Origin: Acidobacteriaceae bacterium
GTDB taxonomy: Bacteria > Acidobacteriota > Terriglobia > Terriglobales > Acidobacteriaceae
NCBI GenBank assembly: GCA_003140235.1
Contig: PLJN01000074.1
Location: forward strand, 9,130-57,564
Direction: 5' to 3'
Length of the DNA: 48,435 bases
Of the stretch, positions 32,208 through 41,639 are shown piece by piece. Each line of letters starts with the position of its first letter. Within the stretch, counting starts at the first letter, position 1. Position numbers and translations under genes: made by a program. The notes under the pieces are model-generated. The model did no database searches. It worked only from the letters and a program-made list of their open reading frames with translations, and was not told where the DNA came from.

Positions 32208-33600
32208 CAGGCTCGATGGCAACTGGTTTTCTGGATTTTCTCCACTGGGTAACGGCAACACCGGCGGCGATACAAATCAAAGGCATGAAAGGCGCACGGT
32301 AACGGGCCGATGATCCCGGGATTCCCGAGATCAAAATGAAGTACACAATCAAGCCGGCAAAAAAGGCACGCGTATCCGGCGGCAAACGGCGCAAGCCGGC
32401 GAATCCCAACCAGTAGTAGAGCAACAGCTGGATCAACAAGGCCGGCAGCAGCAAGGCGGCTAAGGGATACTCTTGCAACAGCCATCCAATCGTGGGAAGA
32501 ATGCCTTGCTCCAATTTTGTGGAGATCGGGCTGCCGAAATTTGGATAAATCCCTAGGTCTCGGAGCACCTCACTGATGGCGGGATTGAACATCACCATGG
32601 CGCACCCCCTGGCATGCAGCAGGGAGTAGGTCGGCAGATGAGCACCCAGTGTTTTAGTTGCCTCTCTGCGCCAGAACCGCGCTATCTTCCCCTGCGACCA
32701 GGCACGCTGTTCTTCATGAATCTGAAAGTAGTATGGGGGATCGATTCCCCATTCCTTTTGAACGTCAGCGAAATTGCGGTGATGTAACTTGGCTTCAACT
32801 GCGGCCGCGGCATAGAAATAGAGGTTTGAGTCCGGGATGGACGAAAAAGAGTTGAGGCCGGCAACAGACGAGTTACGCAGAATCCACGGCGACAGAGTAA
32901 GCGCAAACAAAACCGGGAATAAGGCCGCCCATGAAATTCTCTTTGGCCAGGGTAAGGTGCGAAGAAATAGAAAAAACAACGGTACGCCAAATAACCCCAG
33001 ATAAAGCGACACGGGGCGTACGTATGTTGCCGCTCCGAGAGTGAGAGCTGCAAGCCCCAGCTTTGAATACGTAGGTCCGCGAAGAAAGCGCACCAAAATC
33101 CATACAAACGCCAAAAACAGAGTTGTAAATGCAGTTTCGGTCAGAAGCTTCAGGCAGTTTAAGAAGCCAATCGGCTCGAAACAATAAAAAATGACCGCCC
33201 AAATCGCGGTCCTGGAGTCATGCATTAATTCGGTGGCAATCTGCCAGAGTAACCAAGCGGAACAGATTGCGAAAAGCAGATTCTCAAAGACTGCAATGAG
33301 AACTAAGTGACCGAAAAAGACGGCGGGAGCCAAGAGAAGAGGGTACCCAGGGGTCCGGAAGGTCTCCGGCATTCCTTGGAGAGAAAATGATCCGTTCGCC
33401 AGGAATGATCCGTATAAAAGCGAACGGGCCGGTTGTAGATAGCTGTCCGTATCACGGCTAATGAAGCCCGAAGGGCCATTGATCTTCCAAACAATGAAAG
33501 CGAACACGAGCCTCGACAGCAAGACCATCAGCAGCAGGAGCGGCAGGCTGTGCTTTGAGTACCAGGGCGTCAAAGAGGTCGTAGAGGCAGACGGATGCAT
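32197..33600 (-). CDS. Polytopic GT-C type glycosyltransferase (GT39/ArnT-like)
   Basis: This 467-residue integral membrane protein has roughly ten hydrophobic helices. After TM1 the first periplasmic loop has SRDTDSYLQPARSLLYG, the Asp-x-Asp-x-Tyr signature typical of GT-C enzymes using polyprenyl-phosphate sugar donors. FRTPGYPLLLAPAVF follows, also common to the family. TETAFTTLFLAFVWILVR and ATYVRPVSLYLGLFG are later helices. The C-terminus is short and basic. It would glycosylate the repeat unit or an envelope component on the periplasmic side. Its gene is oriented against the neighbouring operons and overlaps the DPM1-like GT2 gene tail to tail by 11 nt, which suggests the two work together. 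Confidence 0.82.
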   Translation of the reverse strand: MHPSASTTSLTPWYSKHSLPLLLLMVLLSRLVFAFIVWKINGPSGFISRDTDSYLQPARSLLYGSFLANGSFSLQGMPETFRTPGYPLLLAPAVFFGHLVLIAVFENLLFAICSAWLLWQIATELMHDSRTAIWAVIFYCFEPIGFLNCLKLLTETAFTTLFLAFVWILVRFLRGPTYSKLGLAALTLGAATYVRPVSLYLGLFGVPLFFLFLRTLPWPKRISWAALFPVLFALTLSPWILRNSSVAGLNSFSSIPDSNLYFYAAAAVEAKLHHRNFADVQKEWGIDPPYYFQIHEEQRAWSQGKIARFWRREATKTLGAHLPTYSLLHARGCAMVMFNPAISEVLRDLGIYPNFGSPISTKLEQGILPTIGWLLQEYPLAALLLPALLIQLLLYYWLGFAGLRRLPPDTRAFFAGLIVYFILISGIPGSSARYRAPFMPLICIAAGVAVTQWRKSRKPVAIEPAMC

Positions 33601-33698
33601 ATTGAGGAATGCTAGTTACGATATCATAACCAGCAGACCTGCGAAGCACGGCACTGCACCTTAGGTGTTGTCACCGGATGTTCGAAAATCAAGGCTTG

Positions 33699-34889
33699 AT
33701 GCACGCAACTCCATTCATGCAAAGCACCGCCAAGCAAACCCGGCGTATCGGCGGCAGCCCGCGGATACTGCACGTGATCACCGGCCTTCAAGCCGCTGGC
33801 TGCGAGATGACTTTGCTGAAGCTTCTCTCGGCCCGCAACGACAAATGGGACCAGGCTGTTGTTTCGCTGAGTGATGAAGGGACCCTCGGCCCACGCATCG
33901 CCGATCTGGGTGTTCCTGTTCATGCCCTTGGCATGTGCAAATCATTTCTGGACCCATTCCGGCTCTTTTCTATCGTGCCTCTGGTCAGCAGCTTTCGCCC
34001 GCAGCTCATTGTGGGCTGGATGTACCACGGCAATCTGGCCGCGAGCCTTGCCGCCAATTGTTTCGTCCCGCGGCTGCCGGTCTTATGGAACATTCAGCAA
34101 TCTATTCAGGACATTTCCAACGAACGTCGGTCAACGGCAGCCCTGGTTCGGATCGGAGTTCCTCTGTCTCGCCAGCCGGTGGCCATCATTTACAACAGCC
34201 GGATCAGCAGTGAGCAACACCAATCTTTCGGCTACTGTGCGGCGAGGTCGGCGGTGATTCCCACTGGATACGATTGCCGGCAGTTTCGTCCCGACCCTGA
34301 GGCGCGTCACCAGGTCCGCGCTGAACTGGGTTTGCCGGAGGATGCTGTCGTGGTTGGACTCATCGCGCGCTACCATCCAATGAAAGATCATGCAGGATTT
34401 CTGAAAGCCGCGAGCCTCGTGGCAAGGGCGCATCCCCACGTGCATTTCTTGCTCGCTGGAATGGGAGTGACTCACGATGAACCCGAGTTGCAGAGGCTAA
34501 TGGCCGAGTACCAGCTTGATGGCCGCGTGCTATTACTGGGGGAACGGAAAGATGTCTCGCGCGTAACGGCGGCCTTGGATATCGCTTGTTCCGCGTCCGC
34601 CTGGGGCGAAGGATTTTCCAATGCTGTGGGAGAGGCCATGGCTTGCGAGGTCCCCTGTGTCGTCACGGACGTTGGAGACAGCGCGTACCTGGTTTCTGAT
34701 ACTGGGTTAGCGGTGCCGCCGCGCAGTCCTGAGGCATTTGCGAGTGCCATCAACCAGCTCGTCGAGAGCGGCGCCGACCGCCGCCGACAACTCGGCCAGG
34801 CAGCACGACGGCGCGTGGAGACAGAGTTCTCGCTGGCGTCCGTCGCCCGGGGCTATGAAGATCTCTACGAGAAATATCTGACCTCGTGA
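33699..34889 (+). CDS. Glycosyltransferase family 4 (GT-B fold)
   Basis: This 396-residue GT-B enzyme has an N-terminal domain beginning RILHVITGLQAAGCEMTLLKLL, with the glycine-containing acceptor loop. HGNLAASLAANCF and WNIQQSIQDIS follow. The C-terminal domain has GLIARYHPMKDHAGFLKAA, FLLAGMG, LLGERKDV, and the donor-binding motif SAWGEGFSNAVGEAMACEVPCV, where Glu-x7-Glu contacts the sugar nucleotide. Of three in-frame starts (33678, 33699, 33717), 33699 has AAGG at 5-nt spacing and is chosen. The gene is divergent from the GT-C gene and convergent, with a 12-nt gap, to a methyltransferase. The sugar added is unknown. Confidence 0.88.
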   Translation: MHATPFMQSTAKQTRRIGGSPRILHVITGLQAAGCEMTLLKLLSARNDKWDQAVVSLSDEGTLGPRIADLGVPVHALGMCKSFLDPFRLFSIVPLVSSFRPQLIVGWMYHGNLAASLAANCFVPRLPVLWNIQQSIQDISNERRSTAALVRIGVPLSRQPVAIIYNSRISSEQHQSFGYCAARSAVIPTGYDCRQFRPDPEARHQVRAELGLPEDAVVVGLIARYHPMKDHAGFLKAASLVARAHPHVHFLLAGMGVTHDEPELQRLMAEYQLDGRVLLLGERKDVSRVTAALDIACSASAWGEGFSNAVGEAMACEVPCVVTDVGDSAYLVSDTGLAVPPRSPEAFASAINQLVESGADRRRQLGQAARRRVETEFSLASVARGYEDLYEKYLTS

Positions 34890-34901
34890 GCCCGGCTGTT
34901 C

Positions 34902-35900
34902 TCAAGATGAGGCCTTGGCTGCGACCATGAGAAATCGCGTAACCATCAAATCTTCATCTGACATGCTGCGGAAGGGTATCGCCAGACCAGACCGGACTTT
35001 CGAGACGTACTCGCGGGATGCATCGAGAAGCGGGCGGGCAACGTTTTCCAGCACCGTGCAAGGTGGAAGCTCTTCCGCAATGCCCGCTAATGAATTGACG
35101 TAAATGGTGAAGTCCATTCGCTCCTGCCGCAGAGCATTGACGTACGCACTGAGCCGGACACGGTTCGGTCCTCCGCGCCATTTCAGAGGCGCATACATGG
35201 ATTCAGAAAGCTCCAGGAACTTCAATTCGTGAAAGCTCTCCGAGAACTGTCCATGATCCCGGCAATCGATCTGATGAAGCATCATGCCGCCCCTATTGAG
35301 AGCCGACCCGGCTGCCGACAGCGCCGCAAGCGGGTCGTAAGCGTGCTCCAGCACCGCGCAGGAGACAATATAGTCATAATCTTTATTGGCCTTGAAGAAG
35401 ATTTCAGCGGCGGCAGATTCGCCGTAGTGGCGCTTCAAGGCAGGGAATGACGATTCCGCGAAACTCCCATTTCTCCTGAGCAAAGCCAATTGCGGGAGCC
35501 GTTCCACTAAATTACGGTTGACAGCTTGCTGCCGCCGCTCGTCGCGAGTGGAAAAAAAGCGGTCTACCAGATCGACCTGCTCACAACCACTGGCCAGGAA
35601 CATCAGGCCAACGCCACAACTGTCCCCGGGACCAATCTCAGCGATTCGTCCGTGAAACTTCTCTACTCCGGCGGCGGATTTGTACATATTGAAAACGGAA
35701 GCAATGTAATCGACGGATTCGCCAACGTTGGCTTCGGCATGCCGTGCCCCCGATCGGGTGAGTCCAGTAAGTGCGGATGCGCCGGCACAGAGGGCCCGGT
35801 AGGGCGCGAGTGTTCCATAGCGAAGCCAGAAAGGTCCGGCAGTCAGCGACTTTACACTCTTCTTGAACGATCTGAGGCTGCGTTCGAGGGCCCACGCCAT
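34902..35900 (-). CDS. SAM-dependent methyltransferase-like protein
   Basis: This 332-residue protein has a SAM-binding core: IAEIGPGDSCGVGLMFLASG (motif I, around 86-105), VDLVDRFF (motif II), and a long insertion with two helices. DYDYIVSCAVLEHAYDPLAAL and LNRGGMMLHQIDCRDHG, the post-I and motif III strands, come next. The EIGPGxSxG form of motif I is typical of methyltransferases in sugar and lipopolysaccharide loci. The N-terminal 60 residues are basic and amphipathic and may contact membrane or acceptor. The target is not known. The gene reads toward the GT4 gene and away from the next methyltransferase, so it is a single-gene transcript. Confidence 0.82.
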   Translation of the reverse strand: MAWALERSLRSFKKSVKSLTAGPFWLRYGTLAPYRALCAGASALTGLTRSGARHAEANVGESVDYIASVFNMYKSAAGVEKFHGRIAEIGPGDSCGVGLMFLASGCEQVDLVDRFFSTRDERRQQAVNRNLVERLPQLALLRRNGSFAESSFPALKRHYGESAAAEIFFKANKDYDYIVSCAVLEHAYDPLAALSAAGSALNRGGMMLHQIDCRDHGQFSESFHELKFLELSESMYAPLKWRGGPNRVRLSAYVNALRQERMDFTIYVNSLAGIAEELPPCTVLENVARPLLDASREYVSKVRSGLAIPFRSMSDEDLMVTRFLMVAAKASS

Positions 35901-36007
35901 GCAAAAAGTCTATCAAAGGCGGGCTTCCGTGAAGACCAAGGGAAGCGAGAACAACGAGAGTAATCCTGGAGCGTCGTTCCACGGCGCATGTTATTGTGGA
36001 TTCGCCA

Positions 36008-36769
36008 ATGAGTGGACCAGCGACAGCACCTGAGGGAAGCCGCTCCGAGTCAGGGCGTGCGGAGCCAGCGGAAGCCAGCCACCAATTCGACCAGCACGCT
36101 GACGGCTACGACGCCGAGCTCAACCATGCTTTGGCCCTAACAGGCGAGACGAAGGGTTACTACGCCGAAGAGCGGGTCAAGTGGCTGGCAGGCTGCGCGC
36201 AACGATTGCAGGAGCAGCCCAGGTCCGCGATTGATTTCGGCTGTGGAATCGGCGATACGTGTATTCTGCTGAGCCAGGCTTTCAACCTGGACTCTGTGTT
36301 GGGGTTGGACGTTTCTCGCCGGTCTCTTGAAGTCGCCAGACGGCAGCACGCCTCCGCGCGTTGCTCTTTTCTTGAATTCAAGGAGTATGTCCCGCGGGGT
36401 GAGACTGATTTGGTTTATTGCAATGGCGTCTTTCACCATGTTCCTATTGCGGACAGAGATGAATCGGTGGATTACATTCGTCGCTGTCTCCGTCCGGGCG
36501 GTCTTTTTGCTTTCTGGGAAAATAACCCATGGAATCCAGGCACACGCTACGTAATGTCCCGGCTCGAGTTTGATCGCGATGCAAATACCCTCACTCCACC
36601 GGAAGCTTTACGTCTGTTGCAGCGCGAGGGTTTTGAGATCATTGGCCTTCACTACCGCTTCTTTTTTCCGAAGTTTTTGAGTTGGTTCCGAGTCCTAGAA
36701 CCCTACGCTTCACGAGTGCCACTCGGGGCGCAGTATCAAATTCTTTGCCGGAAGCCGCGGCTGACTTAA
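36008..36769 (+). CDS. Class I SAM-dependent methyltransferase
   Basis: This 253-residue enzyme has motif I AIDFGCGIGDTCILL, with acidic motif II VLGLDVSRRSLEVA. The product-side strand is LVYCNGVFHHVP, followed by RRCLRPGGLFAFWENNPWNPGTR. The ENNPWNP signature is common in small-molecule and polyprenyl/sugar methyltransferases of surface-polysaccharide loci. The N-terminal ~25 residues are disordered (Ser/Ala/Glu-rich), then HQFDQHADGYDAELN marks the folded start. The start is ATG 36008, or GTG 35996 four codons earlier; neither has a clear Shine-Dalgarno. It is likely the third polysaccharide-tailoring methyltransferase of the locus besides the C-methyltransferase. Confidence 0.85.
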   Translation: MSGPATAPEGSRSESGRAEPAEASHQFDQHADGYDAELNHALALTGETKGYYAEERVKWLAGCAQRLQEQPRSAIDFGCGIGDTCILLSQAFNLDSVLGLDVSRRSLEVARRQHASARCSFLEFKEYVPRGETDLVYCNGVFHHVPIADRDESVDYIRRCLRPGGLFAFWENNPWNPGTRYVMSRLEFDRDANTLTPPEALRLLQREGFEIIGLHYRFFFPKFLSWFRVLEPYASRVPLGAQYQILCRKPRLT

Positions 36770-36785
36770 GTATTTGCTGGTTCTG

Positions 36786-36813
36786 TTGACTCTGCGCGGG
36801 GAGCCACTACACT
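36786..36813 (+). promoter_or_regulatory. Candidate sigma-70-type promoter for the polytopic GT2 gene
   Basis: TTGACT (36786-36791), a 16-nt spacer and TACACT (36808-36813) lie in the 86-nt gap before the GT2 start at 36856. This would give a leader of about 35 nt. It suggests the GT2-ugd pair has its own transcription start. Confidence 0.4.
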
Positions 36814-36855
36814 TCTGAAAGCGAGTTAGATGAGATACCATCTTCCCGACACTTC

Positions 36856-38052
36856 ATGACCACGAGCCTGGAAATGCCGCTGGAAGCTCCGGCCGGAGCA
36901 CAAGACCCCATTGAGTTGTCGGTTGTGATGCCTTGCCTGAACGAGGCTGCAACTCTCGCCACTTGCGTTACCAAAGCGCGGGACACATTGCGCGCCGCGA
37001 GCATTCGCGGTGAGGTCATCGTAGCGGACAACGGCAGCACTGACGGGTCCCAGCAAATCGCCACGGATTGTGGCGCCCGCGTGGTGAACGTAAAAGAGCG
37101 AGGCTATGGCAATGCTCTGAAGGGGGGAATTGCTGCGGCTTTGGGTAAATATATCGTCATGGGCGATGCGGATGAGAGTTACGACTTCTCCCACGCTCCG
37201 CGGTTTCTGGCTGAACTGAGAAAGGGCGCCGAGTTGGTGATGGGGAACCGCTTCCGCGGAGGCATCGCCAAAGGGGCCATGCCGCTCCTGCATCGCTATT
37301 TGGGCAATCCGGGATTGACGAAAGTCGGGCGCGTCTTCTTTAAGGCGCCTTGTGGAGATATCTATTGTGGCCTGCGAGGCTTCAACAAAGAGTCGTATGA
37401 AAAGATGAAGCTGCGCACCACGGGCATGGAATTTGCCGTGGAAATGGTGGTCAAGGCGTCCGTGATGGGAATGCGTGTTGCCGAAGTGCCGACTACATTG
37501 TCGCCGGACGGCCGCGGTCGTCCGCCTCATCTGCATACCTGGAGAGATGGCTGGCGCACTCTGCGCTTCTTGCTTTTGTATAGTCCGCGCTGGCTGTTTC
37601 TTTATCCCGGCGCCGCTCTCATGCTGGCGGGAATCCTGGTGAGTGCCGGGCTCATCGCCGGCCCGCAGCGGATAGGCTCCGTTACTTTCGACGTGGATAC
37701 GCTGGTCTATTCCGCGATATCGATTTTGCTGGGCTTTCAGGTCATCACCATCGCGGTCTTTGCAAAAGTTTTCGCAATTTCCGAAGGATTGCTGCCGCCT
37801 GATCGCAAACTGGAGAAGTTCTTTTCCTACGCCAATCTTGAAAACGGACTGGTTACGGGCCTTCTGGTGTTTTTCGCGGGGTTGGGATTGTCCATCTATG
37901 CCGTCGCTTCATGGCACGCACACCATTTTGGCCCGCTGGATGTCTCGCAGATGCTTCGCCTTACCCTGCCCGCAGCGGTGGCCATGACTCTGGGCGTGGA
38001 GATTGCCGTGGCAAGCTTTTTCCTGAGTTTGCTTCGACTCAGAAAAGATTAG
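36856..38052 (+). CDS. Glycosyltransferase family 2 with C-terminal membrane helices
   Basis: The N-terminal ~250 residues of this 398-residue protein form a GT-A domain: IELSVVMPCLNEAATLATCV, VIVADNGSTDGS, ERGYGNALKGGIAAALGKY, the metal site GDADESYDF, and GNRFRGGIAKGAMP. PCGDIYCGLRGFNK and MEFAVEMVVKA are dolichol-P-glucose/mannose synthase-like. The C-terminal part has about four hydrophobic helices (WLFLYPGAALMLAGILVSAGL and others), anchoring the enzyme in the inner membrane. It probably makes a polyprenyl-phosphate sugar or acts on a lipid-linked acceptor. A candidate promoter lies just upstream, and ugd follows after 109 nt. Confidence 0.9.
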   Translation: MTTSLEMPLEAPAGAQDPIELSVVMPCLNEAATLATCVTKARDTLRAASIRGEVIVADNGSTDGSQQIATDCGARVVNVKERGYGNALKGGIAAALGKYIVMGDADESYDFSHAPRFLAELRKGAELVMGNRFRGGIAKGAMPLLHRYLGNPGLTKVGRVFFKAPCGDIYCGLRGFNKESYEKMKLRTTGMEFAVEMVVKASVMGMRVAEVPTTLSPDGRGRPPHLHTWRDGWRTLRFLLLYSPRWLFLYPGAALMLAGILVSAGLIAGPQRIGSVTFDVDTLVYSAISILLGFQVITIAVFAKVFAISEGLLPPDRKLEKFFSYANLENGLVTGLLVFFAGLGLSIYAVASWHAHHFGPLDVSQMLRLTLPAAVAMTLGVEIAVASFFLSLLRLRKD

Positions 38053-38161
38053 CGACCGCGAAGTAATCGCCGGTGATGGTCCGGTTGGCAGGCCCGACCA
38101 CAGCCCAGGAACTCTCCAGCAATCTGCTACATTAGATAGACTTACCGGTAAAGGACCACGG

Positions 38162-39562
38162 ATGCGAATTGCGGTCATAGGCTCTGGATATGTTGGGTTG
38201 GTTGCTGCCGCGTGTTTTGCGGAGCTTGGCCACACCGTGGTGTGTGTGGACAATGATGTCGACAAGATCACAGCACTAAATGCCGGCAAATCCCTCATTC
38301 ATGAAGACTACCTGCAAGAGTTGCTGCAGCGGCATCGGGGCCACCGGCTCAGCTTTTCAGCTTCGCTGACGGACTCTGTAAAGGATTCGCTGGTCATCGT
38401 GATCGCGGTGGGCACTCCTCCCGCCGCAAGTGGCGAAGCAGACCTTTCTTATGTTGAATCGGTAACTCGAGAAATCGCCCGGTCTGCACAGGGATACAAG
38501 GTCATTGTCGAAAAAAGCACCGTCCCTGTTTACACCAATGCGTGGATACAGCGCTCCATGGTACTCAATGGCTGCGGCAAAGCAGATTTTGACGTGGTGT
38601 CCAATCCGGAGTTTCTGCGCGAAGGGACTGCGGTTACTGACTTTCTATATCCTGACCGCATTGTGGTGGGCGCGAACACCGAACGGGCGGCGCAGACGCT
38701 GCGCGAAATGTACGGTCCGCTGATCGATGGCAGTTATTACCAGCAAGAGAGCGTGGTCCCGGCGCCCGATGGGGCCAAGACTCCGGCGCTTTACATAGAA
38801 ACTTCCGCCCAAAGCGCCGAACTCATCAAGCATGCTTCCAACGCGTTTCTGGCGATGAAGATTTCATTCATCAACGCCATGGCCAACATTTGCGAGGCGG
38901 TGGGCGCCGACATTGAAGACGTATGCAAAGGCCTGGGGAGTGACACCAGAATCGGTCCGCGGTTTCTACGCGCGGGAATCGGTTACGGCGGTTCCTGTTT
39001 TCCCAAGGACGTTGCGGCGTTTCGTGCGGTGGCCAAAGAGTACGGTTACCAGTTTGGCTTGCTCGATGAAGTCCATAGGATTAACCAGGAGCAGCGCGTG
39101 CGCTTCATGAAAAAAGTGCGGACGGCGTTGTGGACGCTAAAGAAGAAACGCCTCGCCGTTCTGGGACTTGCATTTAAGGACGGCACCGATGATGTGCGGG
39201 AGTCGCCGGCACTTGAGATCATTGAGAGTCTTCTCGAAGAAGGCTGCCAGATTACTGCTTACGATCCCGCCGCCATGGACCGCGCCAGGGGACTACTGGG
39301 CGAAACAATCTCATACGCGCCGGACGCGTATGCCGCGGCCAGGGGCGCCGACGCGCTGTTGATCCTGACGGAGTGGAAAGAATTTGCGTCCCTCGACCTG
39401 CCGCGGCTGAAGGCCCTGCTGAATTATCCGATTGTTCTGGATGGCCGCAACCTCTATCGTCGCGAAGACATGGCGAGCGCCGGACTGCACTACTACAGCG
39501 TCGGGCGCGAAGCCTCCGAGGCCCCCCACCCGTTGTCATCCAAATCCAAGAGCGTTGGCTAA
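38162..39562 (+). CDS. ugd: UDP-glucose 6-dehydrogenase
   Basis: This 466-residue enzyme makes UDP-glucuronate from UDP-glucose with two NAD+. It has IGSGYVGLVAAACFAELGH (6-24), VDNDVDKI, AVGTPP, VEKSTVPVYT, SNPEFLREGTA and YPDRIVVG. The active-site lysine helix is ELIKHASNAFLA (Lys223), and the catalytic Cys279 is in GYGGSCFPKD. GLAFKDGTDDVRESPA and the C-terminal UDP-binding domain complete it. All catalytic residues are present. About 15 extra residues (ESVVPAPDGAKTPALYI) sit just before the lysine helix compared with the compact bacterial enzyme. The ATG is preceded by AAAGGA. It supplies glucuronate for the polysaccharide and perhaps for decarboxylation or epimerisation by the locus SDRs. 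Confidence 0.95.
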   Translation: MRIAVIGSGYVGLVAAACFAELGHTVVCVDNDVDKITALNAGKSLIHEDYLQELLQRHRGHRLSFSASLTDSVKDSLVIVIAVGTPPAASGEADLSYVESVTREIARSAQGYKVIVEKSTVPVYTNAWIQRSMVLNGCGKADFDVVSNPEFLREGTAVTDFLYPDRIVVGANTERAAQTLREMYGPLIDGSYYQQESVVPAPDGAKTPALYIETSAQSAELIKHASNAFLAMKISFINAMANICEAVGADIEDVCKGLGSDTRIGPRFLRAGIGYGGSCFPKDVAAFRAVAKEYGYQFGLLDEVHRINQEQRVRFMKKVRTALWTLKKKRLAVLGLAFKDGTDDVRESPALEIIESLLEEGCQITAYDPAAMDRARGLLGETISYAPDAYAAARGADALLILTEWKEFASLDLPRLKALLNYPIVLDGRNLYRREDMASAGLHYYSVGREASEAPHPLSSKSKSVG

Positions 39563-39590
39563 GTCCTGAAGTGATTCCGCTCGCCCGAAG

Positions 39591-39621
39591 TTGAGGTTGA
39601 GTGGTTAACAACGTCTATACT
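39591..39621 (+). promoter_or_regulatory. Candidate promoter for the asnB-like gene
   Basis: A good -10 (TATACT, 39616-39621) lies 25 nt before the ATG at 39647. TTGAGG (39591-39596) is a possible -35, though the spacer is long (19 nt). Confidence 0.3.
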
Positions 39622-39646
39622 CGTTGGTTGGGGAAAAGCTTACGCT

Positions 39647-41629
39647 ATGTGTGGAATCGCCGGATTCTGGCAAGCCAAACGAGGAGGCGAAAACCCTCTG
39701 GAGATCTTGCAGAGGATGGGCGCCACTCTGGCGCACCGCGGACCTGACGATTCTGGAACCTATCACGATCCCAAAAAGGGAATAGGTCTGGCCTTTCGCC
39801 GGCTGTCAGTAGTTGATCTCTCGCCGTGCGGCAACCAGCCGATGGCTTCCGTTTCCGGCCGCTACGTCATCATCTTTAATGGCGAAGTCTACAACTTTGA
39901 TGACATCAGAGCTGAGCTGGGCATCTCCCACTGGCGCGGCCATTCTGATACTGAAGTCATATTGGAAGCCATGGAGCGTTGGGGACTCGATGCAGCCTTG
40001 CAGCGCTTTGTGGGAATGTTCGCGTTCGCGCTCTGGGACCGCCAGGATGCAACGCTGCATCTGGTGCGCGATCGCCTGGGTATCAAGCCGCTTTATTATG
40101 GGCGAGTCAATGGCGATTTTGTGTTTGCGTCCGAGCTGAAGGCGATTCGCCAGTACCCGGAGTTTAGTGGTGAGATTAGCCGCGATGCGCTGTCCCTCTA
40201 CATGCGACTGGCCTGCGTCCCTTCGCATTTTTGTATTTACAAGCATCTGCACAAATTACCGCCGGGACACCGACTGTCACTGAGCTCAGCCGCGGCCGCG
40301 CCGGAGTTGCATCAGTATTGGTCGGCGAGTGAGGCGGCCCGAACCGGAGCGCAGACACCCTTCGCTGGTTCTGATGCCGAAGCCATCGAGCAACTGGAAG
40401 AAAAACTTCTCGTGGCAGTCCGCTTGCGCATGATTGCGGATGTTCCGCTCGGTGCATTTCTTTCCGGCGGAGTTGACTCCAGTCTTGTGGTCGCCCTCAT
40501 GCAGTCGCACAGTGGCCGCCCGGTGAAGACATTCACCATCGGATTCCAGGAAGATGGCTACAACGAAGCTGCGCATGCTAGGCAGGTTGCGGCCCATCTT
40601 GGCACAGAACATACGGAAATCTACGGCACATCGAAAGACGCTCTGGACGTGGTGCCTTTGCTGCCCGCCATGTATGACGAGCCATTTGCCGACTCATCGC
40701 AGTTACCCACGTATATCCTTTCCAAAATGGCCCGCGACAAAGTCACGGTGAGCTTGTCCGGCGATGGCGGCGATGAACTTTTTGGCGGATACAATCGCTA
40801 TATTTTCACGCGGCGTTTGTGGAACGCGATTCGCAGATCACCCAAGTTTGGCCCGCGAACCATGGCCCGGATGATCCGCTCCATTTCACCTGGCCGGGTT
40901 GACCGCGTTTTTCAGATGCTCCGGTCGGTCACACCCAAATCTGCGCGCCTGCCGGCCCCGGGAGACAAACTTCACAAGCTGGCAAACTTCGCAAGCGCTG
41001 AAGCCTGGTCTGAAATCTATCTGCGTGCGGTTTCTTATTGGGATGATCCATCTGAGATCGTAGTGAATTCTTCAGAACCCGCAACCATGCGTGATTCCAT
41101 TACGCAGGCATCCTGGCTGCCAAACCTCGAAGAGTCCATGATGCTGACCGATTTGCAGAATTATTTGCCTGATGACATCCTGACCAAAGTGGACAGAGCC
41201 AGCATGGCCGTCAGTCTGGAGGCGCGGGTTCCGCTTCTGGACCACAGGTTAGTGGAGTTTGCGTGGACGCTGCCTTTGCGATTCAAGATTCGTCAAGGAA
41301 CGGGCAAATGGATATTGCGGCAAGTTCTCAACAAATACGTGCCTGCAAAACTCGTGGCGCGCCCCAAAATGGGTTTCTCAGTGCCGATTGACAGTTGGCT
41401 AAGAGGTCCGTTGCGCGACTGGGCTGAATCGCTGTTGTCTGCCGACCGGCTGGGGCAGCACGGTCTGTTGAATGTGGATGCAATTCGTGTGAAGTGGCAG
41501 GAGCATTTGTCCGGCGCCAGAAACCGGCAGGACTTGCTATGGGTCGTGCTTGTGTTTCAGGACTGGTATTTTCAAACAGACCATTGCGGAAAACGGTCTG
41601 CGCCGGTGGAGCGTTCACCCGGTTGCTGA
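39647..41629 (+). CDS. asnB: Glutamine-hydrolysing asparagine synthetase family amidotransferase
   Basis: This 660-residue two-domain enzyme starts MCGIAGFW, with Cys2 as the glutaminase nucleophile after Met removal. RGPDDSGTY and FNGEVYNFDDIR complete the class II glutaminase domain (to about 210). The synthetase domain has the PP-loop SGGVDSS (273-279) for ATP, EPFADSSQLPTYILS, LSGDGGDELFGGYNRY and DILTKVDRASMAVSLEARVPLLDH. The length is within the AsnB range. In polysaccharide loci such enzymes can amidate a uronic acid carboxylate rather than make free asparagine, as proposed for WbpS-type proteins. With ugd and a second sugar dehydrogenase nearby, that role is plausible here but not proven. 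It ends 10 nt before the convergent TPR gene. Confidence 0.92.
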   Translation: MCGIAGFWQAKRGGENPLEILQRMGATLAHRGPDDSGTYHDPKKGIGLAFRRLSVVDLSPCGNQPMASVSGRYVIIFNGEVYNFDDIRAELGISHWRGHSDTEVILEAMERWGLDAALQRFVGMFAFALWDRQDATLHLVRDRLGIKPLYYGRVNGDFVFASELKAIRQYPEFSGEISRDALSLYMRLACVPSHFCIYKHLHKLPPGHRLSLSSAAAAPELHQYWSASEAARTGAQTPFAGSDAEAIEQLEEKLLVAVRLRMIADVPLGAFLSGGVDSSLVVALMQSHSGRPVKTFTIGFQEDGYNEAAHARQVAAHLGTEHTEIYGTSKDALDVVPLLPAMYDEPFADSSQLPTYILSKMARDKVTVSLSGDGGDELFGGYNRYIFTRRLWNAIRRSPKFGPRTMARMIRSISPGRVDRVFQMLRSVTPKSARLPAPGDKLHKLANFASAEAWSEIYLRAVSYWDDPSEIVVNSSEPATMRDSITQASWLPNLEESMMLTDLQNYLPDDILTKVDRASMAVSLEARVPLLDHRLVEFAWTLPLRFKIRQGTGKWILRQVLNKYVPAKLVARPKMGFSVPIDSWLRGPLRDWAESLLSADRLGQHGLLNVDAIRVKWQEHLSGARNRQDLLWVVLVFQDWYFQTDHCGKRSAPVERSPGC

Positions 41630-41639
41630 CAGCGTCCCT

